The notes: generated from the sequence alone by a model not told the origin. A stretch of DNA of 49,180 nucleotides from Gemmatimonadota bacterium (GCA_003152485.1 PMAE01000078.1:47859-97038), one strand, 5' to 3'. Shown: positions 24,198 through 33,412, counted from the stretch's first letter. Program-made: numbers and translations.

Positions 24198-26216
24198 ATG
24201 GTATCCGTGTACCACGCTCGCCGTTCGGGGATACGACCGACCGCGGCCGCACGTACGTCGCTGTCGCTCGCCATCGTGGTGTTCTCCGCGGCGGCGTGTT
24301 CCCACTCGATGTCATCGTCCTCGGCGGGCGGTGGTCCGTCGCCGGCATCCAACATGTCCACCGTCGCGCCAAACCCCGATCCGCGCGTTGGGCTTCACGC
24401 CGGGTTGATGAACGCCGGCGAGGCCGAGTGGAACCTCCACGTGCTCTCGAAGACTCCACCGTCAGCAAAATTCGTCGGGATTACCAACTCCGACCTCGCG
24501 TTCTCCGGCCCGTACGCGATCCAGGGCAGCTACAGCGGATTTCAAGTCTGGGACATCTCGAACCCGAGCCATCCGACGCTCAAGACGGGTTTTGTCTGCC
24601 CCGCGTCGCAGAGTGACGTCTCGGTCTACAAGAACCTGCTGTTCGTGTCGGGCGAAGGGCACAGCGGACGGCTGGACTGCGGCACGCAGGGCGTGACGGA
24701 CACCGTCAGCAAGGACCGGCTGCGCGGCCTTCGCATCTTCGACATCAGCGACATCGCCAACCCGAAGAACGTCGGCAACGTGCAGACGTGCCGCGGCTCG
24801 CACACCCACACGCTGCTCGTGGATCCCAAAGACGCCGAGAACGTCTACATCTACATCTCCGGCTCGGCTGACGTGCGGTCGCCAAGCGAGCTCGAAGGCT
24901 GCGTCAAGGCGATGCCGGACAAAGATCAGAACTCGGCGCTCTTTCGCATTGAAGTCATCAAAGTGCCGCTCGCGCACCCCGAGCAGGCAGCGATCGTCAG
25001 CTCGCCGCGGATCTTCAACGATCTCATAGCACCGCCCAAGCATGGAGCGGCGCCCGAGGACATAGCGGCCACCGCTGCGGCGAAGGCCAAGGGCGCGTTC
25101 GTCGCAACGGTCCCGGGCGAAGACGACTTTGTCCTGCCGTCGCGTTTCGTCAATCCCATGCTGGACAGCATCGTCAAGGCGCGTGGCGGGACAGGGGCTC
25201 CGACGGGTGCGGACAGCACGGCGCTCCGGAACGGGATCCCGGCCATGGTCGCCCGGATGATGGGAGACCGGCCCCGGAACATCGGGCCGACGCAGTGCCA
25301 CGACATCACGGTCTATCCGGCGATCGGCCTGGCCGGTGGCGCGTGCGAAGGCTACGGCATGCTGCTGGACATCAAGGATCCGGCGCATCCGGTCCGGATC
25401 GGCGCGGTCTCCGATTCCAACTTCTCGTACTGGCATTCGGCGACCTTCAACAACGACGGCACCAAGATCCTGTTCAGCGACGAGTGGGGCGGCGGTGGCC
25501 AGCCGAAGTGCCGCGCGACGGACAAGCATGAGTGGGGCGCGGACGCGATCTTCTCGATCGTGGACGGAAAGATGCAGTTCCAGAGCTACTACAAGATGCT
25601 GGCACCGCAAACCGCACAGGAGAACTGCGTCGCTCACAACGGCTCGCTCATCCCGATCCCGGGACGGGATGTGATGATCCAAGCCTGGTATCAGGGCGGG
25701 ATCTCGATGTTCGACTGGACGGATGCCGCGCACCCGAAGGAGATCGGGTTCTTCGACCGTGGCCCGGTGGATTCGACGCGGATGGCCAGTGGCGGGTCGT
25801 GGTCTGCGTACTGGTACAACGGCGTGATCGTGAGCTCCGAGATCGCGCGTGGACTGGATATCTTCGAGCTCACGCCGAGCGGGTTCATCTCCCAGAATGA
25901 GATCGATGCCGCGAAGACGGTGCATTTCGCGGAGTTCAACACGCAGGATCAGCCGAAATTCGTCTGGCCGCCAAGCTTCGCGTTGGCGCGCGCGTACGTC
26001 GATCAGCTCGCGCGATCGAACGGCCTCCCCGCGGACCGGATCGCGGGGGTTCGGCAAGCGCTCTCGGGCGCCGAGCACGCGTCCGGGTCACAACGGCAGA
26101 GCGCACTGACGCAGCTGGCGACGCAGTTGGATGGCGACGCGGGCACGTCGAGCAATGCCGCCAAGGTCCAGAAATTGGCAGCCGCGGTCCGGAATCTGGC
26201 GGGCGCGTCCACCTGA
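24198..26216 (+). CDS. LVIVD-repeat beta-propeller lipoprotein
   Basis: A secreted protein of about 672 residues. The N-terminal hydrophobic segment ends SAAACSHS (possible lipobox). The LVIVD propeller repeats include FQVWDISNPSHPTLK, LRIFDISDIANPKNVG and LLDIKDPAHPVRIG. Conserved Cys occur in LDCGTQGV, QTCRGSHTHT, QCHDITVY, GGACEG, KCRATD and ENCVAHNG, suggesting several disulfides and export. A C-terminal helical tail follows. The start at 24198 has AGAGGA 8 bases upstream; the frame opens earlier at 24141 inside the DUF305 stop region, but those residues are not signal-like. It contains an insertion of about 85 residues (about 280-365) absent from the paralogue at 44419. The operon ends at the terminator at 26243. 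Function unknown; possibly scaffold or ligand binding. Confidence 0.88.
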   Translation: MVSVYHARRSGIRPTAAARTSLSLAIVVFSAAACSHSMSSSSAGGGPSPASNMSTVAPNPDPRVGLHAGLMNAGEAEWNLHVLSKTPPSAKFVGITNSDLAFSGPYAIQGSYSGFQVWDISNPSHPTLKTGFVCPASQSDVSVYKNLLFVSGEGHSGRLDCGTQGVTDTVSKDRLRGLRIFDISDIANPKNVGNVQTCRGSHTHTLLVDPKDAENVYIYISGSADVRSPSELEGCVKAMPDKDQNSALFRIEVIKVPLAHPEQAAIVSSPRIFNDLIAPPKHGAAPEDIAATAAAKAKGAFVATVPGEDDFVLPSRFVNPMLDSIVKARGGTGAPTGADSTALRNGIPAMVARMMGDRPRNIGPTQCHDITVYPAIGLAGGACEGYGMLLDIKDPAHPVRIGAVSDSNFSYWHSATFNNDGTKILFSDEWGGGGQPKCRATDKHEWGADAIFSIVDGKMQFQSYYKMLAPQTAQENCVAHNGSLIPIPGRDVMIQAWYQGGISMFDWTDAAHPKEIGFFDRGPVDSTRMASGGSWSAYWYNGVIVSSEIARGLDIFELTPSGFISQNEIDAAKTVHFAEFNTQDQPKFVWPPSFALARAYVDQLARSNGLPADRIAGVRQALSGAEHASGSQRQSALTQLATQLDGDAGTSSNAAKVQKLAAAVRNLAGAST

Positions 26217-26242
26217 CAGCGGGCTGATTGATCGAGGCGTAG

Positions 26243-26286
26243 AACGCCCGTGGGATGCGGCTGGATCACATCCCACGGGCGTTTTT
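26243..26286 (+). terminator. Strong intrinsic terminator after the LVIVD gene
   Basis: A perfect 15-bp stem (AACGCCCGTGGGATG at 26243-26257 pairing with 26269-26283), an 11-base loop and a run of five T on the plus strand. It lies 26 bp after the LVIVD stop and ends the DUF305-LVIVD transcript. Confidence 0.92.
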
Positions 26287-26425
26287 GCGTCTGCGGGTCC
26301 GCCAGGCCGTGGGCGCGGACGGTTCCGCGCGTTACTCGCCGCCGCGTGACGATCGCCGCCCGCGTTGACGGCAGGGGCGCGTCTATGCAGAAGCGCTGTG
26401 AAAGGTCAATCCCCCGGCCGCCCCC

Positions 26426-29400
26426 CTACCGAACGCGCCGGAGGGTCAGGACGAACCGCGATCCCTCACCACGCGTACTCTCGACGTCCAGGTCTCCCTT
26501 CATCGCGCGCGCCAGGTCGCGGCTGATCGCGAGGCCCAGACCGACACCCCCGGACGCCGGGCTGGTCAGGCCGCGATCGATCTGGACAAACGGCTCGAAG
26601 ATGTGCTCGATCTGGTCAGGGGCTATCCCGATACCGGTGTCTGACACGGTAATCCGTACGGTATCGTCGGTCAGGGCGTAGTCGATGCCGATGCGACCAT
26701 CCGGAGTCGTAAACTGGAGGGCGTTGGACAGGAGGTTGAGCAGAATCTGCTGCACCTTCTCCGGATCGGCGCTCACGATCGCATCAGTATCGGCGCAATC
26801 GAAGGTGAGGGATTTGATCGCGAGTTGCGGCCTGATGAGTTCCTCCAGCTCCCGCACCAGAGGTCCAACCGCCACGTCGTTCAGCCGGACGTCAACATGG
26901 CCCGCCTCGACGCGAGCGAAGTTCAGGATGTCGTTGATCAGCGCGAGGAGGTACCGAGCGCTGCGCTTGATGCGCGCCAGATCCACGCGCTGCGGCTCAG
27001 TCACGGGACCGCGCAACCCCTGGTCGATCAATTCCGTGTAGCCCGTGATGGCGTTGAGGGGGGTCCGCAGGTCATGGCTCATACTCGCCAGGAAGTTGCC
27101 CTTGGTCTTGTTCGCGATCTCGGCAACCAGCCGCGCCGCGTCGGCGATGGCGCGCCCCGATTCGGCGGCGTCGAGCAACTGCCGGCGAACCTCGGAGACT
27201 TCGGTGGCCCGCTCACCGTAGCGCTTGCTGGCGTCGATGTCCGCGAACACCAGCACGGCGCCGTCGAGTCCGTGGCCGACCGCCTGGTAGGGGCGCAGCG
27301 TCAATGCCCACCAGTGGCCGTCGTCGTCTTGCACCTCGTGCTCGGTCACCATCCGTGTCTCGATCGTCCGCGTGATCAGGCGCTCGAGGTCGGGCACCGT
27401 CACCCGGCGGGTGATCTCACTGAGTGGACGACCGACATCGGTGGCGACGACGTGCATCACGCGCGCAGTCGCGGGAGTAAATCGGCGAAGTCGAAGGTCG
27501 GTACTGACGATCAGGATCGGGATCGTCGTGCTCGTCAACACATTCGCGAGGTCACTCGACAACGCCGATAAGTCCTGATTCCGGTGGCGCAACTCCTCAT
27601 TCACGGTCGTGAGCTCTTCGTTCGACGACTGTACTTCCTCCTTTGTCGTCTCGAGTTCCTCGTTGGTGCTTTGCAGCTCTTCGTTGCTCGATTGGATCTC
27701 TTCGCTGGCCGCGCGCAGCTCTTCGGTGGTCGATTCGTGCTGTTCGACGATCCCCTGGAGATAGCGTTTGGTCGTCGCGAGCTCGTCGACGAGCGCATCG
27801 TGCGCGATCCCATCGACAGGGGCACGACGGCGGCGGCCGGTCCGGGTTGCGCTGTCACCACTCACGCCCGTGGCCGGCACGGTCGCCACGTCCGCCGACG
27901 GGCTCGTGCCGATGAACGAGACGACGTAGAACTGTGCGTTGGTCGAGGGGAGCCGGAACGGCAGCACATCGATCGCAATCTGCCGGACCGCGTCGCCGTC
28001 CACGAGCCGAACCCCGTCCTCGCGGACGGCCCGTCCGGCGCTCCGCGCGCCGCGAATCGCCGCGTGGAGGGGCATGACGAGCTCCGGCCGCGCGAGCTTG
28101 ACCAGATCCAAGCTGGCCACACCGGGCAAGTGGGCCAAGAAGCCAGCCGTATCTCCACGAAACTGCAAGATCTCCATGTAGTCGTTGATCACGACGCCCG
28201 GAGGCGTGAACTGGGCGAGTACATGGCGGTCCGCTTCCCCCTCGATCTCCTCGGGTGATGGTGGGACCACCAACGCTCGCGGCCGGGGATGGTGCGGTGC
28301 GGCACCGATCGCCGGGATGCTTGTCGGCGTCGCGAACGCAACGCGGACGGGACGCCCGGTGAGCACCCGTCGCCTGTAGATCCCAGGCACCTTGGCAAGC
28401 GGCTCGAAGAGTTCCGTTGCCGAACCGACTGACTCGCCGGTCCCGAGGACGAGGAAGCCATTGGTCTCCAGCGCGTAGTGAAAGATCGGAAACACGCGCC
28501 GCTGCAGCACCGGGCCCAGGTAGATGAGCACATTGCGGCAACTAATGAAATCGAGGTGCGAGAACGGCGGGTCCCGTACGACGTTCTGGCGCGAGAAGAC
28601 GCAGAGGTCGCGCACGGTTTTCGTGATCCGATAGCCGCCCTCCTCTCGGGTGAAGAACCGCCGCAGCCGCTCCGGAGAGACGTGGTCGGCGATGCCTTCC
28701 GGGTAAAGCCCAATCCTGGCCTTCGCGATGGATGGCTCGCTCAAGTCCGTGCCGAAGATCTGGATCTGTACATCAGGGACCGCATTACCCAAAAATTCGA
28801 GCAGCGCGATCGCGAGAGAGTACGCCTCCTCACCGGCCGCACATCCGGCAACCCACATCCGCACCGGTGTGTCGGGCGCATGCCCCCGCATCATTTCCGG
28901 AAACGCCGTCTCCTGGAGTCTCGCGAAGACTTCCGGGTCCCGGAAGAAGCGCGTCACACCAATGAGCAGATCTTCGTACAGGAGATCGAGCTCCGGCGGG
29001 TCACGAAGGAGATGGGCGAGATACTCACCGCGGGTATCGAGCCGGTGCACCAGCATCCGCCGGACGATGCGCCGGTGGAGGGTGCCGCGCCGATAGTGCT
29101 GGAAATCCACGCCGGTGCGCGTGTGCAGCAACGTCAGAATCTTGCGCAGGTCCTCGTCCTCACGGGCGAGCGGCGGGGCGGTCGCCGCCGCCGGCGGATC
29201 CGCCGGATGCTCCACCAGGTGAGAGCCCAGACGAGAGAGCTGCCCTGCGATCTCCTCTGGGGTGAGAACGAAATCCACGGCTCCCGTGTCGACCGCGCTC
29301 CGCGGCATGCTGGCGAAGCGCGCGGACCCGGTGTCCTGCGCGATCGTAATGCCGCCGACTTCTTTAATTGCCTGGATTCCGCGCGCACCATCGGATCCGG

Positions 29401-29932
29401 CTCCCGAGAGGATCACGCCGACGGCGCCGCTCCCGTGCACTTCGGCGAGCGAACACAGGAACGCGTCGATCGGTAAGTGCAGACCTCGGCCCCGCTTTCG
29501 CGCGATCAGGCGAAGATGGCCGTCGGTGACGGTCATCGTCGTATTCGGTGCGATCACATAGGCACGGTCGGCCTCAATGCGCACGCCGTCCACCGCCTGT
29601 ACCACCGGAATCGCCCCAGCGCGCCCGAGCAGCTCGGGGAGCAGACTTTCGTGCTCCGGGTCGAGATGCTGCACGAGCACGTACGCCATGCCGGTATTCG
29701 ACGGGAGGTGGTGAATGAGGCGAGTGAACGCGTCCAATCCTCCCGCTGAGGCGCCGACGCCGACGACCGGTATTGGCGTGAGGCTCGCTGCAGAGGACGG
29801 CGCGTTGTCGATCGAGGGCGTAGGTGTCAGCGCCGATGGCATGTCGCTCGCCACGACGGACTGCTCTGATTGAACGGGCTTGGACGATGTCAGCCCGCGC
29901 TTCGAACTCGGGCGTGGCCTCAGCCTGCTCAC
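26426..29932 (-). CDS. CheB-CheR-PAS-histidine kinase fusion protein
   Basis: A 1,168-residue soluble multidomain signalling protein. Order: CheB methylesterase (about 55-235; catalytic Ser in GVGASAGGLDA, His in VQHLDPEH, Asp in SGAGSDGARG); CheR methyltransferase (about 255-530; GTLHRRIVRRM, WVAGCAAGEEAYSLA, IFGTDLSEPSIAKAR, DFISCRNVLIYL); PAS-like region (about 590-680); a Glu-rich coiled coil (about 720-790); PAS (about 800-900); HisKA with SMSHDLRTPLN (His about 953); ATPase with LLNLLSNALQF, DTGIGIAPDQ and GVGLGLAISRDLA. The start is GTG at 29932; ATG at 29842 is an alternative. There is no receiver domain and no CheB regulatory domain, so esterase activity is not controlled by a fused receiver. 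No chemoreceptor is nearby; such fusions usually control non-chemotactic outputs. Confidence 0.92.
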   Translation of the reverse strand: MSRLRPRPSSKRGLTSSKPVQSEQSVVASDMPSALTPTPSIDNAPSSAASLTPIPVVGVGASAGGLDAFTRLIHHLPSNTGMAYVLVQHLDPEHESLLPELLGRAGAIPVVQAVDGVRIEADRAYVIAPNTTMTVTDGHLRLIARKRGRGLHLPIDAFLCSLAEVHGSGAVGVILSGAGSDGARGIQAIKEVGGITIAQDTGSARFASMPRSAVDTGAVDFVLTPEEIAGQLSRLGSHLVEHPADPPAAATAPPLAREDEDLRKILTLLHTRTGVDFQHYRRGTLHRRIVRRMLVHRLDTRGEYLAHLLRDPPELDLLYEDLLIGVTRFFRDPEVFARLQETAFPEMMRGHAPDTPVRMWVAGCAAGEEAYSLAIALLEFLGNAVPDVQIQIFGTDLSEPSIAKARIGLYPEGIADHVSPERLRRFFTREEGGYRITKTVRDLCVFSRQNVVRDPPFSHLDFISCRNVLIYLGPVLQRRVFPIFHYALETNGFLVLGTGESVGSATELFEPLAKVPGIYRRRVLTGRPVRVAFATPTSIPAIGAAPHHPRPRALVVPPSPEEIEGEADRHVLAQFTPPGVVINDYMEILQFRGDTAGFLAHLPGVASLDLVKLARPELVMPLHAAIRGARSAGRAVREDGVRLVDGDAVRQIAIDVLPFRLPSTNAQFYVVSFIGTSPSADVATVPATGVSGDSATRTGRRRRAPVDGIAHDALVDELATTKRYLQGIVEQHESTTEELRAASEEIQSSNEELQSTNEELETTKEEVQSSNEELTTVNEELRHRNQDLSALSSDLANVLTSTTIPILIVSTDLRLRRFTPATARVMHVVATDVGRPLSEITRRVTVPDLERLITRTIETRMVTEHEVQDDDGHWWALTLRPYQAVGHGLDGAVLVFADIDASKRYGERATEVSEVRRQLLDAAESGRAIADAARLVAEIANKTKGNFLASMSHDLRTPLNAITGYTELIDQGLRGPVTEPQRVDLARIKRSARYLLALINDILNFARVEAGHVDVRLNDVAVGPLVRELEELIRPQLAIKSLTFDCADTDAIVSADPEKVQQILLNLLSNALQFTTPDGRIGIDYALTDDTVRITVSDTGIGIAPDQIEHIFEPFVQIDRGLTSPASGGVGLGLAISRDLARAMKGDLDVESTRGEGSRFVLTLRRVR

Positions 29933-30369
29933 GCGGTTCCCCCGCCGGACCGCGCCATGGCAGGCCGGATCATGTGTAGCACCGCGCTGACTGGCACGAG
30001 ACTGCGTGGCGCGACGACCACGGCCGACCTCCGAGATGCGACAGAGCGATCCGACGAACCAGCAACCCAGCGATCCTCGCTCTCACGAGGTGCCAACGAA
30101 CGATCGCCGTCATGTCGGTGGGTGCGCTCTCTGGTTGCGGCGCATGTGGCGCCATTTGAAAGGTGGAGCGCGCGCGGTCTTTCCACAATTCGCGCTGAGC
30201 GGTCGAGGGAGGCGTGTACTGCGATGCACCCCCAGGGCCTTCCACCGCCTCAGTTTTGTGATCGCGGCTGGGCCGACCTCGGTCAAAATGCCTGTACCGG
30301 GCGCGGCCTGGTCTCATCGATTGGGACCTACCGCCAACCCCCGCTAGCCGCGCCCGAACGCCTGGTCGC
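29933..30369. other. Gene-less interval
   Basis: Open frames here are Arg/Pro/Ser-rich and match no protein pattern. It contains the upstream region of the CheB-CheR kinase and the 3' flank of the carbonic anhydrase gene. No repeat or hairpin of note was found. Confidence 0.5.
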
Positions 30370-30978
30370 TCAGACGACGGGTGCCCAGCGGCTTCCTTCG
30401 AGCGTCGCCAAGACACCGGAGCGGATATCGAATCGGAACCCCTGAAGCTGCAGTCGCCCTGCCTCCACGGCCTCTCGGATCCATGGAAAGGTTTGCAGGT
30501 TCGCCAGCGACAAGCGGAGTACCTCGGTCTCGTAGTGATTGACGAGATCCTCGGTCGGGATGCCCTTCGGCAATGGGCGCAACACGGGTTGTGCCATCGC
30601 CATCCACGCCTCCACGAAGTCGCGTGCCTCCGCGGGCGCGCCTTCGACCATCGCCTTGATCCCACCGCACTGGGCATGACCCAGCAGGACAACGCGCGCC
30701 ACCTTGAGCACCCGCACCCCAAATTCGAGCGCCGCGCTCGTGCCGTGATAGCCCACGTCTGGCTGATAGGGCGGGACCAAACCCGCGACGTTGCGCACCA
30801 CGAACAGCTCTCCAGGTCTCGCGCCGAATACGGTCTGGGGATCGACCCGAGAATCCGAGCACGCGACGACGAGGGTCTCGGGGCGCTGGCCCTCGTCGGC
30901 GAGCGCCTCGTAGCGCGCGCCCTCCGCGGGCCAGACATCGGCGCGAAATCGACGATAGCCTTCAATCAGGCGGTCCAT
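30370..30978 (-). CDS. Beta-class carbonic anhydrase
   Basis: A 202-residue enzyme interconverting CO2 and bicarbonate with zinc. Ligands and catalytic residues are visible: Cys and the Asp-Arg dyad in VACSDSRVDP (about 40), and His and Cys in LLGHAQCGGIKAM (about 98-101). FVVRNVAGLVPPY and SAALEFGVRVLKV are family-typical. The start is ATG at 30978 with GGGAG a few bases upstream; further ATGs at 31005 and 31023 extend it by up to 15 residues. It is a single gene. Confidence 0.93.
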   Translation of the reverse strand: MDRLIEGYRRFRADVWPAEGARYEALADEGQRPETLVVACSDSRVDPQTVFGARPGELFVVRNVAGLVPPYQPDVGYHGTSAALEFGVRVLKVARVVLLGHAQCGGIKAMVEGAPAEARDFVEAWMAMAQPVLRPLPKGIPTEDLVNHYETEVLRLSLANLQTFPWIREAVEAGRLQLQGFRFDIRSGVLATLEGSRWAPVV

Positions 30979-31096
30979 CCATACACTCCCGAGCGACTGT
31001 GGCATGCGCCGTGTTCGGCGCATCGATCTCTGGCGAAATGAGCAATACGCCAGATGGGCCGATTGTAATGCGGCACCTACGCCGCGGGCAATGCGG

Positions 31097-31600
31097 TCAG
31101 CGGCCCGACGGCGCGAACAGAATGACGGCGCTTGTCAGCCACAACACGCCCGCCGCACTCAGGCTCACCGCAGCGAGGCGCTGGCTACCGTCTTGGATTC
31201 CAAATCCACCGATCCCGATGGCGACTAGTAGCAGGCCGGTCGCGTAGTACAATCTTGCCGGCAGCCACCGGGCAAGCGGGAAGAAGTGGAGACCGACGAT
31301 AATGGCCACAACCGGCCCGACCCAGTCGGCCCGCCCGACGTTGCGGAGCACGTTGACGGCCACCAGGATGAGGACTCCCTCCACAGCGCTCGCCACGCCG
31401 ACGAGACGACCCACATGTGCGGCCTCCTCGTCCGTCGGGGGCACAGCGGCCGCGCCGCGGCGCGAGGCGGCGACTAGCATGAGAACGGTGAGCAACACCG
31501 GGATGCCGTACCACGGCAGGGACGGACGAACGGCCCAGACGCCGACGATGCCCCACACCCCAGCGAACACGCTCATGATGACGGCTCCGGATTTGGTCAT
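31097..31600 (-). CDS. Hypothetical multi-pass membrane protein
   Basis: A 167-residue protein with five probable TM helices (AGVWGIVGVWAV; IPVLLTVLMLVAA; VASAVEGVLILVAVNVL; VGPVVAIIVGLHFFPLA; and two near the C-terminus, YYATGLLLVAIGIGGFG and LAAVSLSAAGVLWLTSAV). A short hydrophilic loop (PPTDEEAAHVGR) separates helices 2 and 3. No named family was recognised. GGGAG lies about 10 bases upstream of the ATG. The gene ends a same-strand run with the small membrane frame and GlcG/HbpS-like gene upstream. Confidence 0.75.
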   Translation of the reverse strand: MTKSGAVIMSVFAGVWGIVGVWAVRPSLPWYGIPVLLTVLMLVAASRRGAAAVPPTDEEAAHVGRLVGVASAVEGVLILVAVNVLRNVGRADWVGPVVAIIVGLHFFPLARWLPARLYYATGLLLVAIGIGGFGIQDGSQRLAAVSLSAAGVLWLTSAVILFAPSGR

Positions 31601-31616
31601 CGACGCCGAGCTCCCA

Positions 31617-31796
31617 TCACATCGCGTGGTGTGCGCGGCCCGGCTCCCGTCCCTCGTGTCCGTCGGGCACTGAGTTCATCATCCGAAGCATCGCCGGGCC
31701 TCCCGTGCGCAGGAACCCAATCCCGAGCACGGCGGCGAACAGCAGAAACCCAATGTTGAGCCACGTGACCCACCGCGCCTCAGTGCGGTAGCGCGT
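31617..31796 (-). other. Small membrane-protein-like open frame without a start codon
   Basis: In the gap between two same-strand genes an open frame of 59 codons reads YRTEARWVTWLNIGFLL, FAAVLGIGFLRTGGPAMLRM and MNSVPDGHEGREPG, ending at a TGA at 31617-31619. One clear TM helix followed by a basic, Met-rich segment looks protein-like. There is no ATG, GTG or TTG before the helix; the first GTG lies within it. It overlaps the end of the upstream gene. It may be a small membrane gene whose start was damaged, or coincidence. Confidence 0.35.
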
Positions 31797-32274
31797 CTAC
31801 TCCTGCTTGGGCAGCCACCGCATCCTGATCGGCGCTCATGCCGCTGCACCCGACGGCGCCGAGAACCTTGCCGTCCACGATGATTGGAACGCCACCGGTG
31901 AGTGCAGCCACGCCCTCGATCGATAAGATGCCGGTGTTGCCAGCCGCGAGCGCGTCGGCGAGCGCTTTCGTGGGTCGTTTGAACCGGGCGGCGGTCCGCG
32001 CCTTCGAGATGGCGACGTCAACGCTCCCGATCTGCACGTCGTCCATCCGCTGAAACACGATGAGGTTCCCGCTCACGTCGACGACCGCGATCGCGACGGT
32101 CCACCCGCGTTTCTTCGCCTCGGCTTCAGCAGCCGTGGCCATCGTCTTGGCGGCTTGGAGGCTGACGACCTTGGTGTCGATCAGTTGTCCGCGCACGGTC
32201 GCGGGAGCGGCGGCTGCGAGAATGGACACGCCGGCGATCGCCAGCGGACGGAGCGAGAGGTTGGGCGATTTCAT
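31780..32274 (-). CDS. GlcG/HbpS-like heme-binding family protein, secreted
   Basis: A 164-residue protein with a signal peptide (LAIAGVSILAAAAPATVRG) and a GlcG/HbpS domain: KVVSLQAAKTMATAAEAEAK, VAIAVVDVSGNLIVFQRMDD, KARTAARFKRPTKALADAL, SIEGVAALTGGVPIIVDGK and the terminal VLGAVGCSGMSADQD. HbpS binds heme and senses redox in Streptomyces; most homologues are uncharacterised. Export here suits a periplasmic role. It ends at TGA 31780, just before the small membrane-like frame. Confidence 0.88.
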   Translation of the reverse strand: MKSPNLSLRPLAIAGVSILAAAAPATVRGQLIDTKVVSLQAAKTMATAAEAEAKKRGWTVAIAVVDVSGNLIVFQRMDDVQIGSVDVAISKARTAARFKRPTKALADALAAGNTGILSIEGVAALTGGVPIIVDGKVLGAVGCSGMSADQDAVAAQAGVDALPH

Positions 32275-32350
32275 GCCACGAAGCTATCAGTGGCCCATGT
32301 GACGCGCCACGGGGACGGCATCGCTAGCCGCCCCCGCCGCCCGGGACGCG

Positions 32351-32707
32351 TCAGCGATCAGTCCACACGGCGAGCTCGTTCCCGCTCGGATCTGTGAAAT
32401 GGAAGCGACGCCCGCCAGGAAACGGGAACGGGGGCTTGGTGATCGTCCCACCCGCCGCCCGTACACGCTGCTCGGCCGCCGAGAGGTCCAGCACGTAGAT
32501 CACGACCAGCGCACCACCGGACGCGGCCGCGCGATCCTTGGTGAATCCGCCGGTCAGACGTCCATCCTCGAAGCTCGTGTACTCCGGGCCGTAGTCTGTG
32601 AACTTCCAGCCAAACGCATCGATGTAGAAGCGTTTTATGGCACTGATGTCGGTCGCCGGCATCTCGATGTAGTCGATGCGGCGGTCGTTGGGCGACGGAT
32701 TAGCCAT
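32351..32707 (-). CDS. VOC-family (glyoxalase-like) protein
   Basis: A 118-residue vicinal-oxygen-chelate protein made of two beta-alpha-beta-beta-beta modules: IDYIEMPATDISAIKRFYID, FGWKFTDYGPEYTSF, ALVVIYVLDLSAAEQRV and RRFHFTDPSGNELAVWTD. Metal ligands would be the Glu in YIEMP and Glu in NELAVW. The substrate is unknown; it is similar to the widespread small-molecule resistance or lyase-type VOC proteins. The start at ATG 32707 (MANPSPNDRR) was chosen over 32791, whose extra residues lack VOC character. Confidence 0.88.
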   Translation of the reverse strand: MANPSPNDRRIDYIEMPATDISAIKRFYIDAFGWKFTDYGPEYTSFEDGRLTGGFTKDRAAASGGALVVIYVLDLSAAEQRVRAAGGTITKPPFPFPGGRRFHFTDPSGNELAVWTDR

Positions 32708-32890
32708 GATCAGTCGAGGTTGGAGTGAGGAGATGATCGCCGCTCTGGCCCCACCATCACCATATGGTATGCAATATGCCAAGCCACTCATATAGTAGCG
32801 GACAACTTATCAGCAGCTTAGCACGGGCGCATGCTCACCGCGGATCAACGGCGTAGCGCGTGCCGACACACCCGCAGCCCGGGAGGGTCC

Positions 32891-33265
32891 ATGCGCGTCC
32901 ACCGCTCACTACAGATCCTGACAGCCCTCACGACGCTCGCGGTGCTCACCGCGTGCAGTTCGATGGGGAGGCAGGGGAGAAGCGATTCCGATCCAGCTTA
33001 CTCCAGCACCACCGTAGCTTGGGATTCAGGCCCGTTGGACAGAGACTACAAGAGTCAGCGGAGCGACATGGATACTCGGCATGCTCAAGAGGTCGCCAAC
33101 CCGCGGGCTGGTGAGTCGTCGGATCAGGCGCAACAGCGCCAAAAGAGCGAGAACGACGATCTTGACAGTCGCTACGCAAAGGGGAAAGCGGCGCATTCGC
33201 AGACCGTGCCACCGGGAGACCAACAGGCGCATGCCAATGGGCAGGCGGATAAGCCTCACCAGTAG
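32891..33265 (+). CDS. Hypothetical lipoprotein, hydrophilic and His/Gln/Asp-rich
   Basis: A 124-residue protein with a signal peptide and lipobox ending LTAC. The mature region is highly polar (DYKSQRSDMDTRHAQEVANP, QAQQRQKSENDDLDSRYAKG, GDQQAHANGQADKPHQ), suggesting an extended or helical chain without a compact fold. The start was set at ATG 32891, with GGGAGG just upstream. No family was recognised. A bidirectional terminator follows. Confidence 0.75.
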   Translation: MRVHRSLQILTALTTLAVLTACSSMGRQGRSDSDPAYSSTTVAWDSGPLDRDYKSQRSDMDTRHAQEVANPRAGESSDQAQQRQKSENDDLDSRYAKGKAAHSQTVPPGDQQAHANGQADKPHQ

Positions 33266-33325
33266 GCCGTAGCGTGTGCTCGCAATTCGCGAGACCGCTA
33301 GCGGCCTGACCTATGATGTTGCGCG

Positions 33326-33364
33326 AAAACGACCTCGCACCGGCGATCGGTGCGGGGTCGTTTT
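33326..33364. terminator. Bidirectional intrinsic terminator
   Basis: A 17-bp stem with one G-U wobble (AAAACGACCTCGCACCG at 33326-33342 pairing with 33348-33364), loop GCGAT, with A/T tails on both sides. It separates the convergent lipoprotein gene (plus) and the secreted protein gene (minus). Confidence 0.9.
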
Positions 33365-33412
33365 GTCGTGCGCCAACACAAAGCTGGAGTCGGGGACGAC
33401 GTACGTCGCCAC

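Noticed and set aside
24462..26078. A 538-codon minus frame opposite the LVIVD gene
   Set aside because: The plus strand has recognisable propeller repeats, a Shine-Dalgarno and a terminator. The minus frame is low-complexity antisense.
29970..30347. Several open frames between the CheB-CheR kinase and carbonic anhydrase
   Set aside because: Arg/Pro/Ser-rich, overlapping in all frames, no motifs or Shine-Dalgarno.
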